A stretch of 64,000 nucleotides of DNA from Megachile rotundata (taxonomy: Eukaryota; Arthropoda; Insecta; Hymenoptera; Megachilidae). The notes below the pieces were generated by a model, which saw only the letters and a list, made by a program, of their open reading frames with translations, ran no database searches and was not told where the DNA came from. The stretch is taken from contig NW_027473318.1 in NCBI RefSeq assembly GCF_050947335.1, positions 558,001 through 622,000 on the forward strand, given 5' to 3'. Of this stretch, positions 45,425-62,200 are shown one piece after another (within the stretch, counting starts at the first letter, position 1; each line of letters begins with the position of its first letter). The position numbers and the translations under genes are program-made.

Positions 45425-46030
45425 CACAATCATACAATCACAATCATACAATCACAATCATACAATCACAATCATACAATCACAAAAATACAATCATAAT
45501 CATACAATCACAATCATACAATCGCAATCATACAATCACAATCATACAATCATAATCATGCAATCACAATCATACGATCGCAATCATACAATCACAATCA
45601 TACCATCACAATCATACAATCACAATCATACAATCATAATCATACAATTACAATCATACATCACAATCATACAATCACAATCATACAATCGCAATCATAC
45701 AATCACAATCATACAATCACAATCATACAATCACAATCATACAACCACAATCAGACAATCACAATCATACAATCACAATCATACAATCACAATTATGCAA
45801 TCACAATCATACAATCGCATTCATACAATCGCAATCATACAATCACAATCATACAATCATGATCATACAATCACAATCATACGATCGCAATCATACAATC
45901 ACAATCATACCATCACAATCATACAATCACAATCATACAATCATAATCATACAATTACAATCATACATCACAATCATACAATTACAATCATACATCACAA
46001 TCATACAATCACAATCATACAATCATAATC
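44850..46030 (+). repeat. 627-bp tandem duplication
   Basis: The module from ACAAAAATAC near 44,855, through CGATCG (44,945), ATACAACC/CAGAC, the AATTATGC unit near 45,166 and the TGATCA-creating unit near 45,232, is repeated 627 bp downstream (44,931 matches 45,558; 45,232 matches 45,859). The distance is 45 x 14 minus 3, and three 13-bp units (near 45,331, 45,367 and 45,657) lie in the interval between 45,232 and 45,859. Confidence 0.85.
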
Positions 46031-47680
46031 ATACAATTACAATCATACATCACAATCATACAATCACAATCATACAATCGCAATCATACAATCACAATCA
46101 TACAATCGCAATCATACAATTACAATCTCCCAAATACAATCTCCCAAATACAATCTCCCAGATACAATCATACAATGACAATCATACAATCACAATCATA
46201 CAATCATAATCATACAATCACAATCATACAATCACAATCATACTTTCACAATCATACAATCACAATCATACAATCACAAAAATACAATCATAATCATACA
46301 ATCACAATCATACAATCGCAATCATACAATCACAATCATACAATCATAATCATGCAATCACAATCATACGATCGCAATCATACAATCACAATCATACCAT
46401 CACAATCATACAATCACAATCATACAATCATAATCATACAATTACAATCATACATCACAATCATACAATCACAATCATACAATCGCAATCATACAATCAC
46501 AATCATACAATCGCAATCATACAATCACAATCATACAATCGCAATCATACAATTACAATCTCCCAAATACAATCTCCCGAATACAATCTCCCAAATACAA
46601 TCATACAATCACAATCATACAATCACAATCATACAATCACAATCATACTATCACAATCATACAATCACAATCATACAATCACAATCATACAATCACAATC
46701 ATACAATTATAATCATACAATCACAATCATTCAATCACAATCGTACAATCTCAATCGCACAACCACAATCACACAATCACACTCATACAATCACAATCAT
46801 ACAATCACAATCATACAATCGCAATCATACAATTACAATATCCCAAATACAATCATACAATCACAATCATACAATCACAATCATACAATCACAATCATAC
46901 AATCACAATCATACAATCGCATTCATACAATCGCAATCATACAATCACAATCATACAATCGCAATCATACAATTACAATCTCCCAAATACAATCTGACAA
47001 ATACAATCACCCAAATACAATCATGCAATCACAATCATACAATCATAATCATACAATCACAATCATACTTTCACAATCATACTATCACAATCATACAATC
47101 ACAATCATACAATCACAATCATACAATCACAATCATACAATCACAATCATACAATCGCAATCATACAATTACAATATCCCAAATACAATCATACAATCAC
47201 AATCATACACTCACAATCATACAATCACAATCATACAATCACAATCATACAATCACAATCATACAATCACAATCATACAATCACAATCATACAATCACAA
47301 TCATACAATCACAGTCATACAATCACAGTCATACTATCAGAATCATACAATCACAATCATAGAATCACAATCGTAAATTCACAATCATACAATCACAATC
47401 ATACAATCACAATCATACAATCACAATCATACAATCACAATCATACAATCACATTCATACAATCGCAAGCATACAATCACAATCATACAATCTCAATCAT
47501 ACAATCACAATCATACAATCATAATCATACATTTACAATCATACGTCACAATCATACAATCACAATCATACAATCGCAATCATACAATTACAATATCCCA
47601 AATACAATCTCCCAAATACAATCATACAATCACAATCATACAATCACAATCATACAATCACAATCATACAATCACAATCA
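45425..47680 (+). repeat. 3,224-bp HOR, copy 2
   Basis: This is the second copy of 42,200-44,455, identical in the translations I could compare, including the 395-codon frame at 46,175. It stops matching near 47,680, where it enters ATACCATC/GCATTC while the first copy enters consensus units and a GCAATC unit. The left end overlaps the second copy of the 627-bp duplication. Confidence 0.86.
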
Positions 47681-48459
47681 TACAATCACAATCATACCAT
47701 CGCATTCATACAATCGCAATCATACAATCACAATCATACAATCGCAATCATACAATTACAATCTCCCAAATACAATCTCCCAAATACAATCACCCAAATA
47801 CAATCATACAATCACAATCATACAATCATAATCATACAATCACAATCATACAATCACAATCATACTTTCACAATCATACAATCACAATCATACAATCACA
47901 AAAATACAATCATAATCATGCAATCACAATCATACGATCGCAATCATACAATCACAATCATACCATCACAATCATACAATCACAATCATACAATCATAAT
48001 CATACAATTACAATCATACATCACAATCATACAATCACAATCATACAATCGCAATCATACAATCACAATCATACAATCATAATCATACAATTACAATCAT
48101 ACATCACAATCATACAATCACAATCATACAATCGCAATCATACAATCACAATCATACAATCACAAACATACAATCACAATCATACAATCACAATCATACA
48201 ATCACAATCATACAATCACAATCATACAATCACAATCATACAATCACAATCATACAATCGCAATCATACAATCACAATCATACTATCACAATCATACTAT
48301 CACAATCATACAATCACAATCATACAATCACAATCATACAATCACAATCATACAACCACAATCATACAATCGCAATCATACAATCACAATCATACAATCA
48401 CAATCATAGCATCACAATCATACTTTCACAATCATACAATCACAATCATACAATCACAA
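47681..48459 (+). repeat. Family B segment resembling 9.2-9.8 and 22.0-22.5 kb
   Basis: It has ATACCATC/GCATTC, a TCCCAAAT/TCCCAAAT/ACCCAAAT cluster near 47.77 kb, ATACTTTC, ACAAAAATAC directly followed by the ATGCAATC/CGATCG module (CGATCG at 47,935) and two ATACATC 13-bp units. The same order stands near 9.2-9.8 kb (CGATCG at 9,445) and 22.0-22.5 kb. One CAAACATAC variant near 48,170 is private to this copy within that group. Confidence 0.75.
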
Positions 48460-50261
48460 TCATACAATCACAGTCATACAATCACAATCATACAATCACA
48501 ATCGTACTATCACAATCATACAATCACAATCATGCTATCACAATCATACAATCAGAATCATACAATCACAATCATTCAATAACAATCGTACAATCACAAT
48601 CGTTCAATCACAATCGCACAACCACAATCAGACAATCACACTCATACAATCACAATCATACAATCACAATCATACAATCACAATCATACAATCACAATCA
48701 TAGCATCACAATCATACTTTCACAATCATACAATCACAATCATACAATCACAATCATACAATCACAGTCATACAATCACAATCATACAATCACAATCGTA
48801 CTATCACAATCATACAATCACAATCATACAATCACAATCATACAATCACAATCATACAATCATAATCATACAATCACAATCATACAATCACAATCATACA
48901 ATCACAATCATACAATCACAGTCATACAATCGCAAGCATACAATCACAATCATACAATCTCAATCATACAATCACAATCATACAATCATAATCATACAAT
49001 TACAGTCATACATCACAATCATACAATCACAATCATACAATCACAATCATACAATCGCAAGCATACAATCACAATCATACAATCTCAATCATACAATCAC
49101 AATCATACAATCACAATCATACAATCATAATCATACAATTACAATCATACATCACAATCATACAATCACAATCATACAATCACAATCATACTTTCACAAT
49201 CATACTATCACAATCATACAATCACAATCATACAATCACAATCATACAATCGCAATCATACAATTACAATATCCCAAATACAATCATACAATCACAATCA
49301 TACACTCACAATCATACAATCACAATCATACAATCACAATCATACAATCACAATCATACAATCACAGTCATACAATCACAGTCATACTATCACAATCATA
49401 CAATCACAATCATAGAATCACAATCGTAAATTCACAATCATACAATCACAATCATACAATCACAATCATACAATCACAATCATACAATCACAATCATACA
49501 ATCACAATCATACAATCACAATCATACAATCACAATCATACAATCACATTCATACAATCGCAAGCATACAATCACAATCATACAATCTCAATCATACAAT
49601 CACAATCATACAATCATAATCATACAATTACAATCATACGTCACAATCATACAATCACAATCATACAATCACAATCATACAATCACAATCATACAATCAC
49701 ATTCATACAATCGCAAGCATACAATCACAATCGTACTATCACAATCATACAATCACAATCATACAATCACAATCATACAATCACAATCATACAATCATAA
49801 TCATACAATCACAATCATACAATCACAATCATACAATCACAATCATACAATCACAATCATACAATCACAATCATACAATCACAATCATACAATCACAATC
49901 ATACAATCACAATCATACAATCACATTCATACAATCGCAAGCATACAATCACAATCATACAATCTCAATCATACAATCACAATCATACAATCATAATCAT
50001 ACAATTACAATCATACGTCACAATCATACAATCACAATCATACAATCACAATCATACAATCACAATCATACAATCACATTCATACAATCGCAAGCATACA
50101 ATCACAATCGTACTATCACAATCATACAATCACAATCATACAATCACAATCATACAATCACAATCATACAATCATAATCATACAATCACAATCATACAAT
50201 CACAATCATACAATCACAATCATACAATCACAATCATACAATCACAATCATACAATCACAA
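48460..50261 (+). repeat. 1,802-bp HOR, copy 1
   Basis: It runs from ACAGTC/CGTACTATC near 48,470 through ATGCTATC at 48,531, CATTCAATAAC, ATAGCATC, CGCAAGC modules, the ACAGTC doublet/ATAGAATC block near 49,410 and two ATACGTC modules. The next copy starts 1,802 bp on (48,531 matches 50,333). That distance is 129 x 14 minus 4, and four 13-bp units (near 49.01, 49.15, 49.64 and 50.02 kb) lie in the interval. Inside it, CACATTC/CGCAAGC/CGTACTATC is repeated at 49,700 and 50,077 (377 bp, 27 x 14 minus 1). Confidence 0.86.
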
Positions 50262-51640
50262 TCATACAATCACAGTCATACAATCACAATCATACAATCA
50301 CAATCGTACTATCACAATCATACAATCACAATCATGCTATCACAATCATACAATCAGAATCATACAATCACAATCATTCAATAACAATCGTACAATCACA
50401 ATCGTTCAATCACAATCGCACAACCACAATCAGACAATCACACTCATACAATCACAATCATACAATCACAATCATACAATCACAATCATACAATCACAAT
50501 CATAGCATCACAATCATACTTTCACAATCATACAATCACAATCATACAATCACAATCATACAATCACAGTCATACAATCACAATCATACAATCACAATCG
50601 TACTATCACAATCATACAATCACAATCATACAATCACAATCATACAATCACAATCATACAATCATAATCATACAATCACAATCATACAATCACAATCATA
50701 CAATCACAATCATACAATCACAGTCATACAATCGCAAGCATACAATCACAATCATACAATCTCAATCATACAATCACAATCATACAATCATAATCATACA
50801 ATTACAGTCATACATCACAATCATACAATCACAATCATACAATCACAATCATACAATCGCAAGCATACAATCACAATCATACAATCTCAATCATACAATC
50901 ACAATCATACAATCACAATCATACAATCATAATCATACAATTACAATCATACATCACAATCATACAATCACAATCATACAATCACAATCATACTTTCACA
51001 ATCATACTATCACAATCATACAATCACAATCATACAATCACAATCATACAATCGCAATCATACAATTACAATATCCCAAATACAATCATACAATCACAAT
51101 CATACACTCACAATCATACAATCACAATCATACAATCACAATCATACAATCACAATCATACAATCACAGTCATACAATCACAGTCATACTATCACAATCA
51201 TACAATCACAATCATAGAATCACAATCGTAAATTCACAATCATACAATCACAATCATACAATCACAATCATACAATCACAATCATACAATCACAATCATA
51301 CAATCACAATCATACAATCACATTCATACAATCGCAAGCATACAATCACAATCATACAATCTCAATCATACAATCACAATCATACAATCATAATCATACA
51401 ATTACAATCATACGTCACAATCATACAATCACAATCATACAATCACAATCATACAATCACAATCATACAATCACATTCATACAATCGCAAGCATACAATC
51501 ACAATCGTACTATCACAATCATACAATCACAATCATACAATCACAATCATACAATCACAATCATACAATCATAATCATACAATCACAATCATACAATCAC
51601 AATCATACAATCACAATCATACAATCACAATCATACACTC
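50262..51640 (+). repeat. 1,802-bp HOR, copy 2 (partial)
   Basis: It follows copy 1 with the same order of variants. The offset falls from 1,802 to 1,774 bp by 51,510, meaning two consensus units fewer between the markers. It ends near 51,640, where ATACACTC and ATACTATC lead into the next segment, so the second 377-bp module of copy 1 is missing here. Confidence 0.83.
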
Positions 51641-53309
51641 ACAATCATACTATCACAATCATACAATCACAATCATACAATCACAATCATACAATCACAA
51701 TCATACAACCACAATCATACAATCATAATCATACAATTACAATCATACATCACAATCATACAATCACAATCATACAATCGCAATCATACAATCACAATCA
51801 TACAATCGCAATCATACAATCACAATCATACAATCGCAATCATACAATTACAATCTCCCAAATACAATCTCCCGAATACAATCTCCCAAATACAATCATA
51901 CAATCACAATCATACAATCACAATCATACAATCACAATCATACTATCACAACCATACAATCACAATCATACAATCACAATCATACAATCACAATCATACA
52001 ATCACAATCATACAATCACAATCATACAATCACAATCATACATTCAAAATCATGCAATCACAATCATACAATCACAATCATGCAATCACAATCATACAAT
52101 TATAATCATACAATCACAATCATTCAATCACAATCGTACAATCTCAATCGCACAACCACAATCACACAATCACACTCATACAATCACAATCATACAATCA
52201 CAATCATACAATCGCAATCATACAATTACAATATCCCAAATACAATCATACAATCACAATCATACAATCACAATCATACAATCACAATCATACAATCACA
52301 ATCATACAATCGCATTCATACAATCGCAATCATACAATCACAATCATACAATCGCAATCATACAATTACAATCTCCCAAATACAATCTGACAAATACAAT
52401 CACCCAAATACAATCATGCAATCACAATCATACACTCACAATCATACAATCACAATCATACAATCACAATCATACAATCACAATCATACAATCACAATCA
52501 TACAATCACAATCATACAATCACAGTCATACAATCACAGTCATACTATCACAATCATACAATCACAATCATAGAATCACAATCGTAAATTCACAATCATA
52601 CAATCACAATCATACAATCACAATCATACAATCACAATCATACACTCACAATCATACAATCACATTCATACAATCGCAAGCATACAATCACAATCATACA
52701 ATCTCAATCATACAATCACAATCATACAATCATAATCATACAATTACAATCATACGTCACAATCATACAATCACAATCATACAATCGCAATCATACAATT
52801 ACAATATCCCAAATACAATCTCCCAAATACAATCATACAATCACAATCATACAATCACAATCATACAATCACAATCATACAATCACAATCATACCATCGC
52901 ATTCATACAATCGCAATCATACAATCACAATCATACAATCACAATCATACAATCACAATCATACAATCACAATCATACAATCACAATCATACAATCACAG
53001 TCATACAATCACAGTCATACAATCACAGTCATACAATCACAGTCATACTATCACAATCATACAATCACAATCATAGAATCACAATCGTAAATTCAAAATC
53101 ATACAATCACAATCATACAATCACAATCATACATCACAATCATACAACCACAATCATACAATCACAATCATACAATCACAATCATACAATCACAATCATA
53201 CAATCACAGTCATACAATCACAGTCATACTATCACAATCATACAATCACAATCATAGAATCACAATCGTAAATTCAAAATCATACAATCACAATCATACA
53301 ATCACAATC
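51641..53309 (+). repeat. Family B segment with expanded ACAGTC run
   Basis: It contains a TCCCGAAT-type cluster near 51.85 kb, the ATGCAATC/ATACAATT/ATAATC module starting at 52,080, a TGACAAAT cluster near 52.38 kb, and two ACAGTC/ATAGAATC blocks. The second block, near 52,991-53,045, has four ACAGTC hexamers in successive units where other copies have two. The ATAGAATC marker at 53,074 recurs at 53,255, a 181-bp tandem pair (13 x 14 minus 1, with one 13-bp unit near 53,131). Confidence 0.8.
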
Positions 53310-54985
53310 ATACATCACAATCATACAACCACAATCAGACAATCACACTCATACAATCACAATCATACAATCACAATCATACAATCACAATCGTAGCATC
53401 ACAATCATACTTTCACAATCATACAATCACAATCATACAATCACAATCATACAATCACAGTAATACAATCACAATCATACAATCACAATCGTACTATCAC
53501 AATCATACAATCACAAACATACAATCACAATCATACAATCACAATCATACAATCATAACCATACAATCACAATCATACAATCACAATCATACAATCACAA
53601 TCATACAATCACAGTCATACAATCGCAAGCATACAATCACAATCATACAATCTCAATCATACAATCACAATCATACAATCACAATCATACAATCGCAATC
53701 ATACAATCACAATCATACTATCACAATCATACTATCACAATCATACAATCACAATCATACAATCACAATCATACAACCACAATCATACAATCACAATCAT
53801 ACATTCAAAATCATGCAATCACAATCATACAATCACAATCATGCAATCACAATCATACAATCGCAAGCATACAATCACAATCATACAATCACAATCGTAC
53901 AATCTCAATCGCACAACCACAATCACACAATCACACTCATACAATCACAATCATACAATCACAATCATACAATCACAAAAATACAATCATAATCATACAA
54001 TCACAATCATACAATCGCAATCATACAATCACAATCATACAATCATAATCATGCAATCACAATCATACGATCGCAATCATACAATCACAATCATACCATC
54101 ACAATCATACAATCACAATCATACAATCATAATCATACAATTACAATCATACATCACAATCATACAATCACAATCATACAATCGCAATCATACAATCACA
54201 ATCATACAATCATAATCATACAATTACAATCATACATCACAATCATACAATCACAATCATACAATCGCAATCATACAATCACAATCATACAATCACAATC
54301 ATACAATCACAATCATACAATCACAATCATACAATCACAATCATACAATCACAATCATACAATCACAATCATACAATCACAATCATACAATCGCAATCAT
54401 ACAATCACAATCATACTATCACAATCATACTATCACAATCATACAATCACAATCATACAATCACAATCATACAATCACAATCATACAACCACAATCATAC
54501 AATCGCAATCATACATTCAAAATCATGCAATCACAATCATACAATCACAATCATGCTATCACAATCATACAATCAGAATCATACAATCACAATCATTCAA
54601 TAACAATCGTACAATCACAATCGTTCAATCACAATCGCACAACCACAATCAGACAATCACACTCATACAATCACAATCATACAATCACAATCATACAATC
54701 ACAATCATACAATCACAATCATACAATCACAATCATACTTTCACAATCATACAATCACAATCATACAATCACAATCATACAATCACAGTCATACAATCAC
54801 AATAATACAATCACAATCGTACTATCACAATCATACAATCACAATCATACAATCACAATCATACAATCACAATCATACAATCATAATCATACAATCACAA
54901 TCATACAATCACAATCATACAATCACAATCATACAATCACAGTCATACAATCGCAAGCATACAATCACAATCATACAATCTCAAT
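53310..54985 (+). repeat. Third copy of the 9.9-11.0 / 22.7-24.5 kb block
   Basis: Markers from ATACAACC/CAGAC/ACACTC near 53,330, CGTAGCATC, ACAGTAATAC, CAAACATAC and ATAACC onward match 22.7-24.5 kb at offsets of 30,631, then 30,617, then 30,450 bp. The last step is a 167-bp loss (12 x 14 minus 1), which takes out one ATACATC 13-bp unit present near 23.09 kb. The frames at 53,841 and 23,391 translate identically. Confidence 0.82.
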
Positions 54986-57900
54986 CATACAATCACAACC
55001 ATACAATCATAATCATACAATTACAGTCATACATCACAATCATACAATCACAATCATACAATCACAATCATACAATCGCAAGCATACAATCACAATCATA
55101 CAATCTCAATCATACAATCACAATCATACAATCACAATCAAACAATCATAATCATACAATTACAATCATACATCACAATCATACAATCACAATCATACAA
55201 TCACAATCATACTTTCACAATCATACTATCACAATCATACCATCACAATCATACAATCACAATCATACAATCACAATCATACAATCACAATCATACAATC
55301 ACAGTCATACAATCACAGTCATACTATCACAATCATACAATCACAATCATAGAATCACAATCGTAAATTCACAATCATACAATCACAATCATACAATCAC
55401 AATCATACAATCACAATCATACAATCACAATCATACCATCGCATTCATACAATCGCAATCATACAATCACAATCATACAATCGCAATCATACAATTACAA
55501 TCTCCCAAATACAATCTCCCAAATACAATCACCCGAATACAATCATACAATCACAATCATACAATCATAATCATACAATCACAATCATACAATCACAATC
55601 ATACTTTCACAATCATACAATCACAATCATACAATCACAAAAATACAATCATAATCATACAATCACAATCATACAATCGCAATCATACAATCACAATCAT
55701 ACAATCATAATCATGCAATCACAATCATACGATCGCAATCATACAATCACAATCATACCATCACAATCATACAATCACAATCATACAATCATAATCATAC
55801 AATTACAATCATACATCACAATCATACAATCACAATCATACAATCGCAATCATACAATTACAATCTCCCAAATACAATCTCCCAAATACAATCTCCCAGA
55901 TACAATCATACAATGACAATCATACAATCACAATCATACAATCATAATCATACAATTACAATCATACACCAGAATCATACAATCACAATCATACAATCGC
56001 AATCATACAATCACAATCATACAATCGCAATCATACAATTACAATCTCCCAAATACAATCTCCCGAATACAATCTCCCAAATACAATCATACAATCACAA
56101 TCATACAATCACAATCATACAATCACAATCATACTATCACAATCATACAATCACAATCATACAATCACAATCATACAATCACAATCATACAATCACAATC
56201 ATACAATCACAATCATACAATCACAATCATACATTCAAAATCATGCAATCACAATCATACAATCACAATCATGCAATCACAATCATACAATTATAATCAT
56301 ACAATCACAATCATTCAATCACAATCGTACAATCTCAATCGCACAACCACAATCACACAATCACACTCATACAATCACAATCATACAATCACAATCATAC
56401 AATCGCAATCATACAATTACAATATCCCAAATACAATCATACAATCACAATCATACACTCACAATCATACAATCACAATCATACAATCACAATCATACAA
56501 TCACAATCATACAATCACAGTCATACAATCACAGTCATACTATCACAATCATACAATCACAATCATAGAATCACAATCGTAAATTCACAATCACACAATC
56601 ACAATCATACAATCACAATCATACAATCACAATCATACAATCACAATCATACAATCACAATCATACAATCACATTCATACAATCGCAAGCATACAATCAC
56701 AATCATACAATCTCAATCATACAATCACAATCATACAATCACAATCATACTTTCACAATCATACAATCACAATCATACAATCACAAAAATACAATCACAA
56801 TCATACAATCACAATCATACAATCATAATCATACAATTACAATCATTCATCACAATCATACAATCACAATCATACAATCACAATCATACTTTCACAATCA
56901 TACTATCACAATCATACAATCACAATCATACAATCACAATCATACAATCGCAATCATACAATTACAATATCCCAAATACAATCATACATTCACAATCATA
57001 CACTCACAATCATACAATCACAATCATACAATCATAATCATACAATCACAATCATACAATCACAATCATACAATCACAGTCATACAATCACAGTCGTACT
57101 ATCACAATCATACAATCACAATCATAGAATCACAATCGTAAATTCACAATCATACAATCACAATCATACAATCACAATCATACAATCACAATCATACAAT
57201 CACAATCATACAATCACATTCATACAATCGCAAGCATACAATCACAATCATACAATCTCAATCATACAATCACAATCATACACTCATAATCATACAATTA
57301 CAATCATACGTCACAATCATACAATCACAATCATACAATCGCAATCATACAATTACAATATCCCAAATACAATCTCCCAAATACAATCATACAATCACAA
57401 TCATACAATCACAATCATACAATCACAATCATACAATCACAATCATACAATCACAATCATACCATCGCATTCATACAATCGCAATCATACAATCACAATC
57501 ATACAATCGCAATCATACAATTACAATCTCCCAAATACAATCTCCCAAATACAATCACCCAAATACAATCATACAATCACAATCATACAATCATAATCAT
57601 ACAATCACAATCATACAATCACAATCATACTTTCACAATCATACAATCACAATCATACAATCACAAAAATACAATCATAATCATACAATCACAATCATAC
57701 AATCGCAATCATACAATCACAATCATACAATCATAATCATGCAATCACAATCATACGATCGCAATCATACAATCACAATCATACCATCACAATCATACAA
57801 TCACAATCATACAATCATAATCATACAATTACAATCATACATCACAATCATACAATCACAATCATACAATCGCAATCATACAATCACAATCATACAATCG

Positions 57901-59216
57901 CAATCATACAATTACAATCTCCCAAATACAATCTCCCAAATACAATCTCCCAGATACAATCATACAATGACAATCATACAATCACAATCATACAATCATA
58001 ATCATACAATTACAATCATACATCAGAATCATACAATCACAATCATACAATCGCAATCATACAATCACAATCATACAATCGCAATCATACAATTACAATC
58101 TCCCAAATACAATCTCCCGAATACAATCCCCCAAATACAATCATACAATCACAATCATACAATCACAATCATACAATCACAATCATACTATCACAATCAT
58201 ACAATCACAATCATACAATCACAATCATACAATCACAATCATACAATCACAATCATACAATCACAATCATACATTCAAAATCATGCAATCACAATCATAC
58301 AATCACAATCATGCAATCACAATCATACAATTATAATCATACAATCACAATCATTCAATCACAATCGTACAATCTCAATCGCACAACCACAATCACACAA
58401 TCACACTCATACAATCACAATCATACAATCACAATCATACAATCGCAATCATACAATTACAATATCCCAAATACAATCATACAATCACAATCATACAATC
58501 ACAATCATACAATCACAATCATACAATCAAAATCATACAATCACAATCATACAATCGCATTCATACAATCGCAATCATACAATCACAATCATACAATCAC
58601 AATCATACAATCACAATCATACTATCACAATCATACAATCACAATCATACAATCACAATCAGACAATCACAATCATACAATCACAATCATACAATCACAA
58701 TCATACAATCACAATCATACAATCACAATCATACAATCGCAATCATACAATCACAATCGTACAATCATAATCATGCAATCACAATCATACGATCGCAATC
58801 ATACAATCACAATCATACCATCACAATCATACAATCACAATCATACAATCATAATCATACAATTACAATCATACATCACAATCATACAATCACAATCATA
58901 CAATCGCAATCATACAATCACAATCATACAATCGCAATCATACAATTACAATCTCCCAAGTACAATCTCCCAAATACAATCTCCCAGATACAATCATACA
59001 ATCACAATTATGCAATCACAATCATACAATCGCATTCATACAATCGCAATCATACAATCACAATCATACAATCATGATCATACAATCACAATCATACGAT
59101 CGCAATCATACAATCACAATCATACCATCACAATCATACAATCACAATCATACAATCATAATCATACAATTACAATCATACATCACAATCATACAATTAC
59201 AATCATACATCACAAT
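54986..59216 (+). repeat. 4,231-bp HOR, copy 1
   Basis: The next copy follows directly. Matching markers are ACAACC at 54,997 and 59,228, and the frames at 55,713, 55,913, 56,271, 57,739 and 58,311 all recur at +4,231. Eleven 13-bp units lie between 57,739 and 61,970, and 4,231 is 303 x 14 minus 11. Much of this copy (about 55.5-58.6 kb) also matches 26.4-29.5 kb at an offset of 29,106 to 29,120 bp. It contains ATACACC plus AGAATC near 55,960, where the older paralogs have ATACATC. Confidence 0.88.
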
Positions 59217-62200
59217 CATACAATCACAACCATACAATCATAATCATACAATTACAGTCATACATCACAATCATACAATCACAATCATACAATCACAATC
59301 ATACAATCGCAAGCATACAATCACAATCATACAATCTCAATCATACAATCACAATCATACAATCACAATCAAACAATCATAATCATACAATTACAATCAT
59401 ACATCACAATCATACAATCACAATCATACAATCACAATCATACTTTCACAATCATACTATCACAATCATACCATCACAATCATACAATCACAATCATACA
59501 ATCACAATCATACAATCACAATCATACAATCACAGTCATACAATCACAGTCATACTATCACAATCATACAATCACAATCATAGAATCACAATCGTAAATT
59601 CACAATCATACAATCACAATCATACAATCACAATCATACAATCACAATCATACAATCACAATCATACCATCGCATTCATACAATCGCAATCATACAATCA
59701 CAATCATACAATCGCAATCATACAATTACAATCTCCCAAATACAATCTCCCAAATACAATCACCCGAATACAATCATACAATCACAATCATACAATCATA
59801 ATCATACAATCACAATCATACAATCACAATCATACTTTCACAATCATACAATCACAATCATACAATCACAAAAATACAATCATAATCATACAATCACAAT
59901 CATACAATCGCAATCATACAATCACAATCATACAATCATAATCATGCAATCACAATCATACGATCGCAATCATACAATCACAATCATACCATCACAATCA
60001 TACAATCACAATCATACAATCATAATCATACAATTACAATCATACATCACAATCATACAATCACAATCATACAATCGCAATCATACAATTACAATCTCCC
60101 AAATACAATCTCCCAAATACAATCTCCCAGATACAATCATACAATGACAATCATACAATCACAATCATACAATCATAATCATACAATTACAATCATACAC
60201 CAGAATCATACAATCACAATCATACAATCGCAATCATACAATCACAATCATACAATCGCAATCATACAATTACAATCTCCCAAATACAATCTCCCGAATA
60301 CAATCTCCCAAATACAATCATACAATCACAATCATACAATCACAATCATACAATCACAATCATACTATCACAATCATACAATCACAATCATACAATCACA
60401 ATCATACAATCACAATCATACAATCACAATCATACAATCACAATCATACAATCACAATCATACATTCAAAATCATGCAATCACAATCATACAATCACAAT
60501 CATGCAATCACAATCATACAATTATAATCATACAATCACAATCATTCAATCACAATCGTACAATCTCAATCGCACAACCACAATCACACAATCACACTCA
60601 TACAATCACAATCATACAATCACAATCATACAATCGCAATCATACAATTACAATATCCCAAATACAATCATACAATCACAATCATACACTCACAATCATA
60701 CAATCACAATCATACAATCACAATCATACAATCACAATCATACAATCACAGTCATACAATCACAGTCATACTATCACAATCATACAATCACAATCATAGA
60801 ATCACAATCGTAAATTCACAATCACACAATCACAATCATACAATCACAATCATACAATCACAATCATACAATCACAATCATACAATCACAATCATACAAT
60901 CACATTCATACAATCGCAAGCATACAATCACAATCATACAATCTCAATCATACAATCACAATCATACAATCACAATCATACTTTCACAATCATACAATCA
61001 CAATCATACAATCACAAAAATACAATCACAATCATACAATCACAATCATACAATCATAATCATACAATTACAATCATTCATCACAATCATACAATCACAA
61101 TCATACAATCACAATCATACTTTCACAATCATACTATCACAATCATACAATCACAATCATACAATCACAATCATACAATCGCAATCATACTATTACAATA
61201 TCCCAAATACAATCATACAATCACAATCATACACTCACAATCATACAATCACAATCATACAATCACAATCATACAATCACAATCATACAATCACAATCAT
61301 ACAATCACAGTCATACAATCACAGTCGTACTATCACAATCATACAATCACAATCATAGAATCACAATCGTAAATTCACAATCATACAATCACAATCATAC
61401 AATCACAATCATACAATCACAATCATACAATCACAATCATACAATCACATTCATACAATCGCAAGCATACAATCACAATCATACAATCTCAATCATACAA
61501 TCACAATCATACAATCATAATCATACAATTACAATCATACGTCACAATCATACAATCACAATCATACAATCGCAATCATACAATTACAATATCCCAAATA
61601 CAATCTCCCAAATACAATCATACAATCACAATCATACAATCACAATCATACAATCACAATCATACAATCACAATCATACAATCACAATCATACCATCGCA
61701 TTCATACAATCGCAATCATACAATCACAATCATACAATCGCAATCATACAATTACAATCTCCCAAATACAATCTCCCAAATACAATCACCCAAATACAAT
61801 CATACAATCACAATCATACAATCATAATCATACAATCACAATCATACAATCACAATCATACTTTCACAATCATACAATCACAATCATACAATCACAAAAA
61901 TACAATCATAATCATACAATCACAATCATACAATCGCAATCATACAATCACAATCATACAATCATAATCATGCAATCACAATCATACGATCGCAATCATA
62001 CAATCACAATCATACCATCACAATCATACAATCACAATCATACAATCATAATCATACAATTACAATCATACATCACAATCATACAATCACAATCATACAA
62101 TCGCAATCATACAATCACAATCATACAATCGCAATCATACAATTACAATCTCCCAAATACAATCTCCCAAATACAATCTCCCAGATACAATCATACAATG

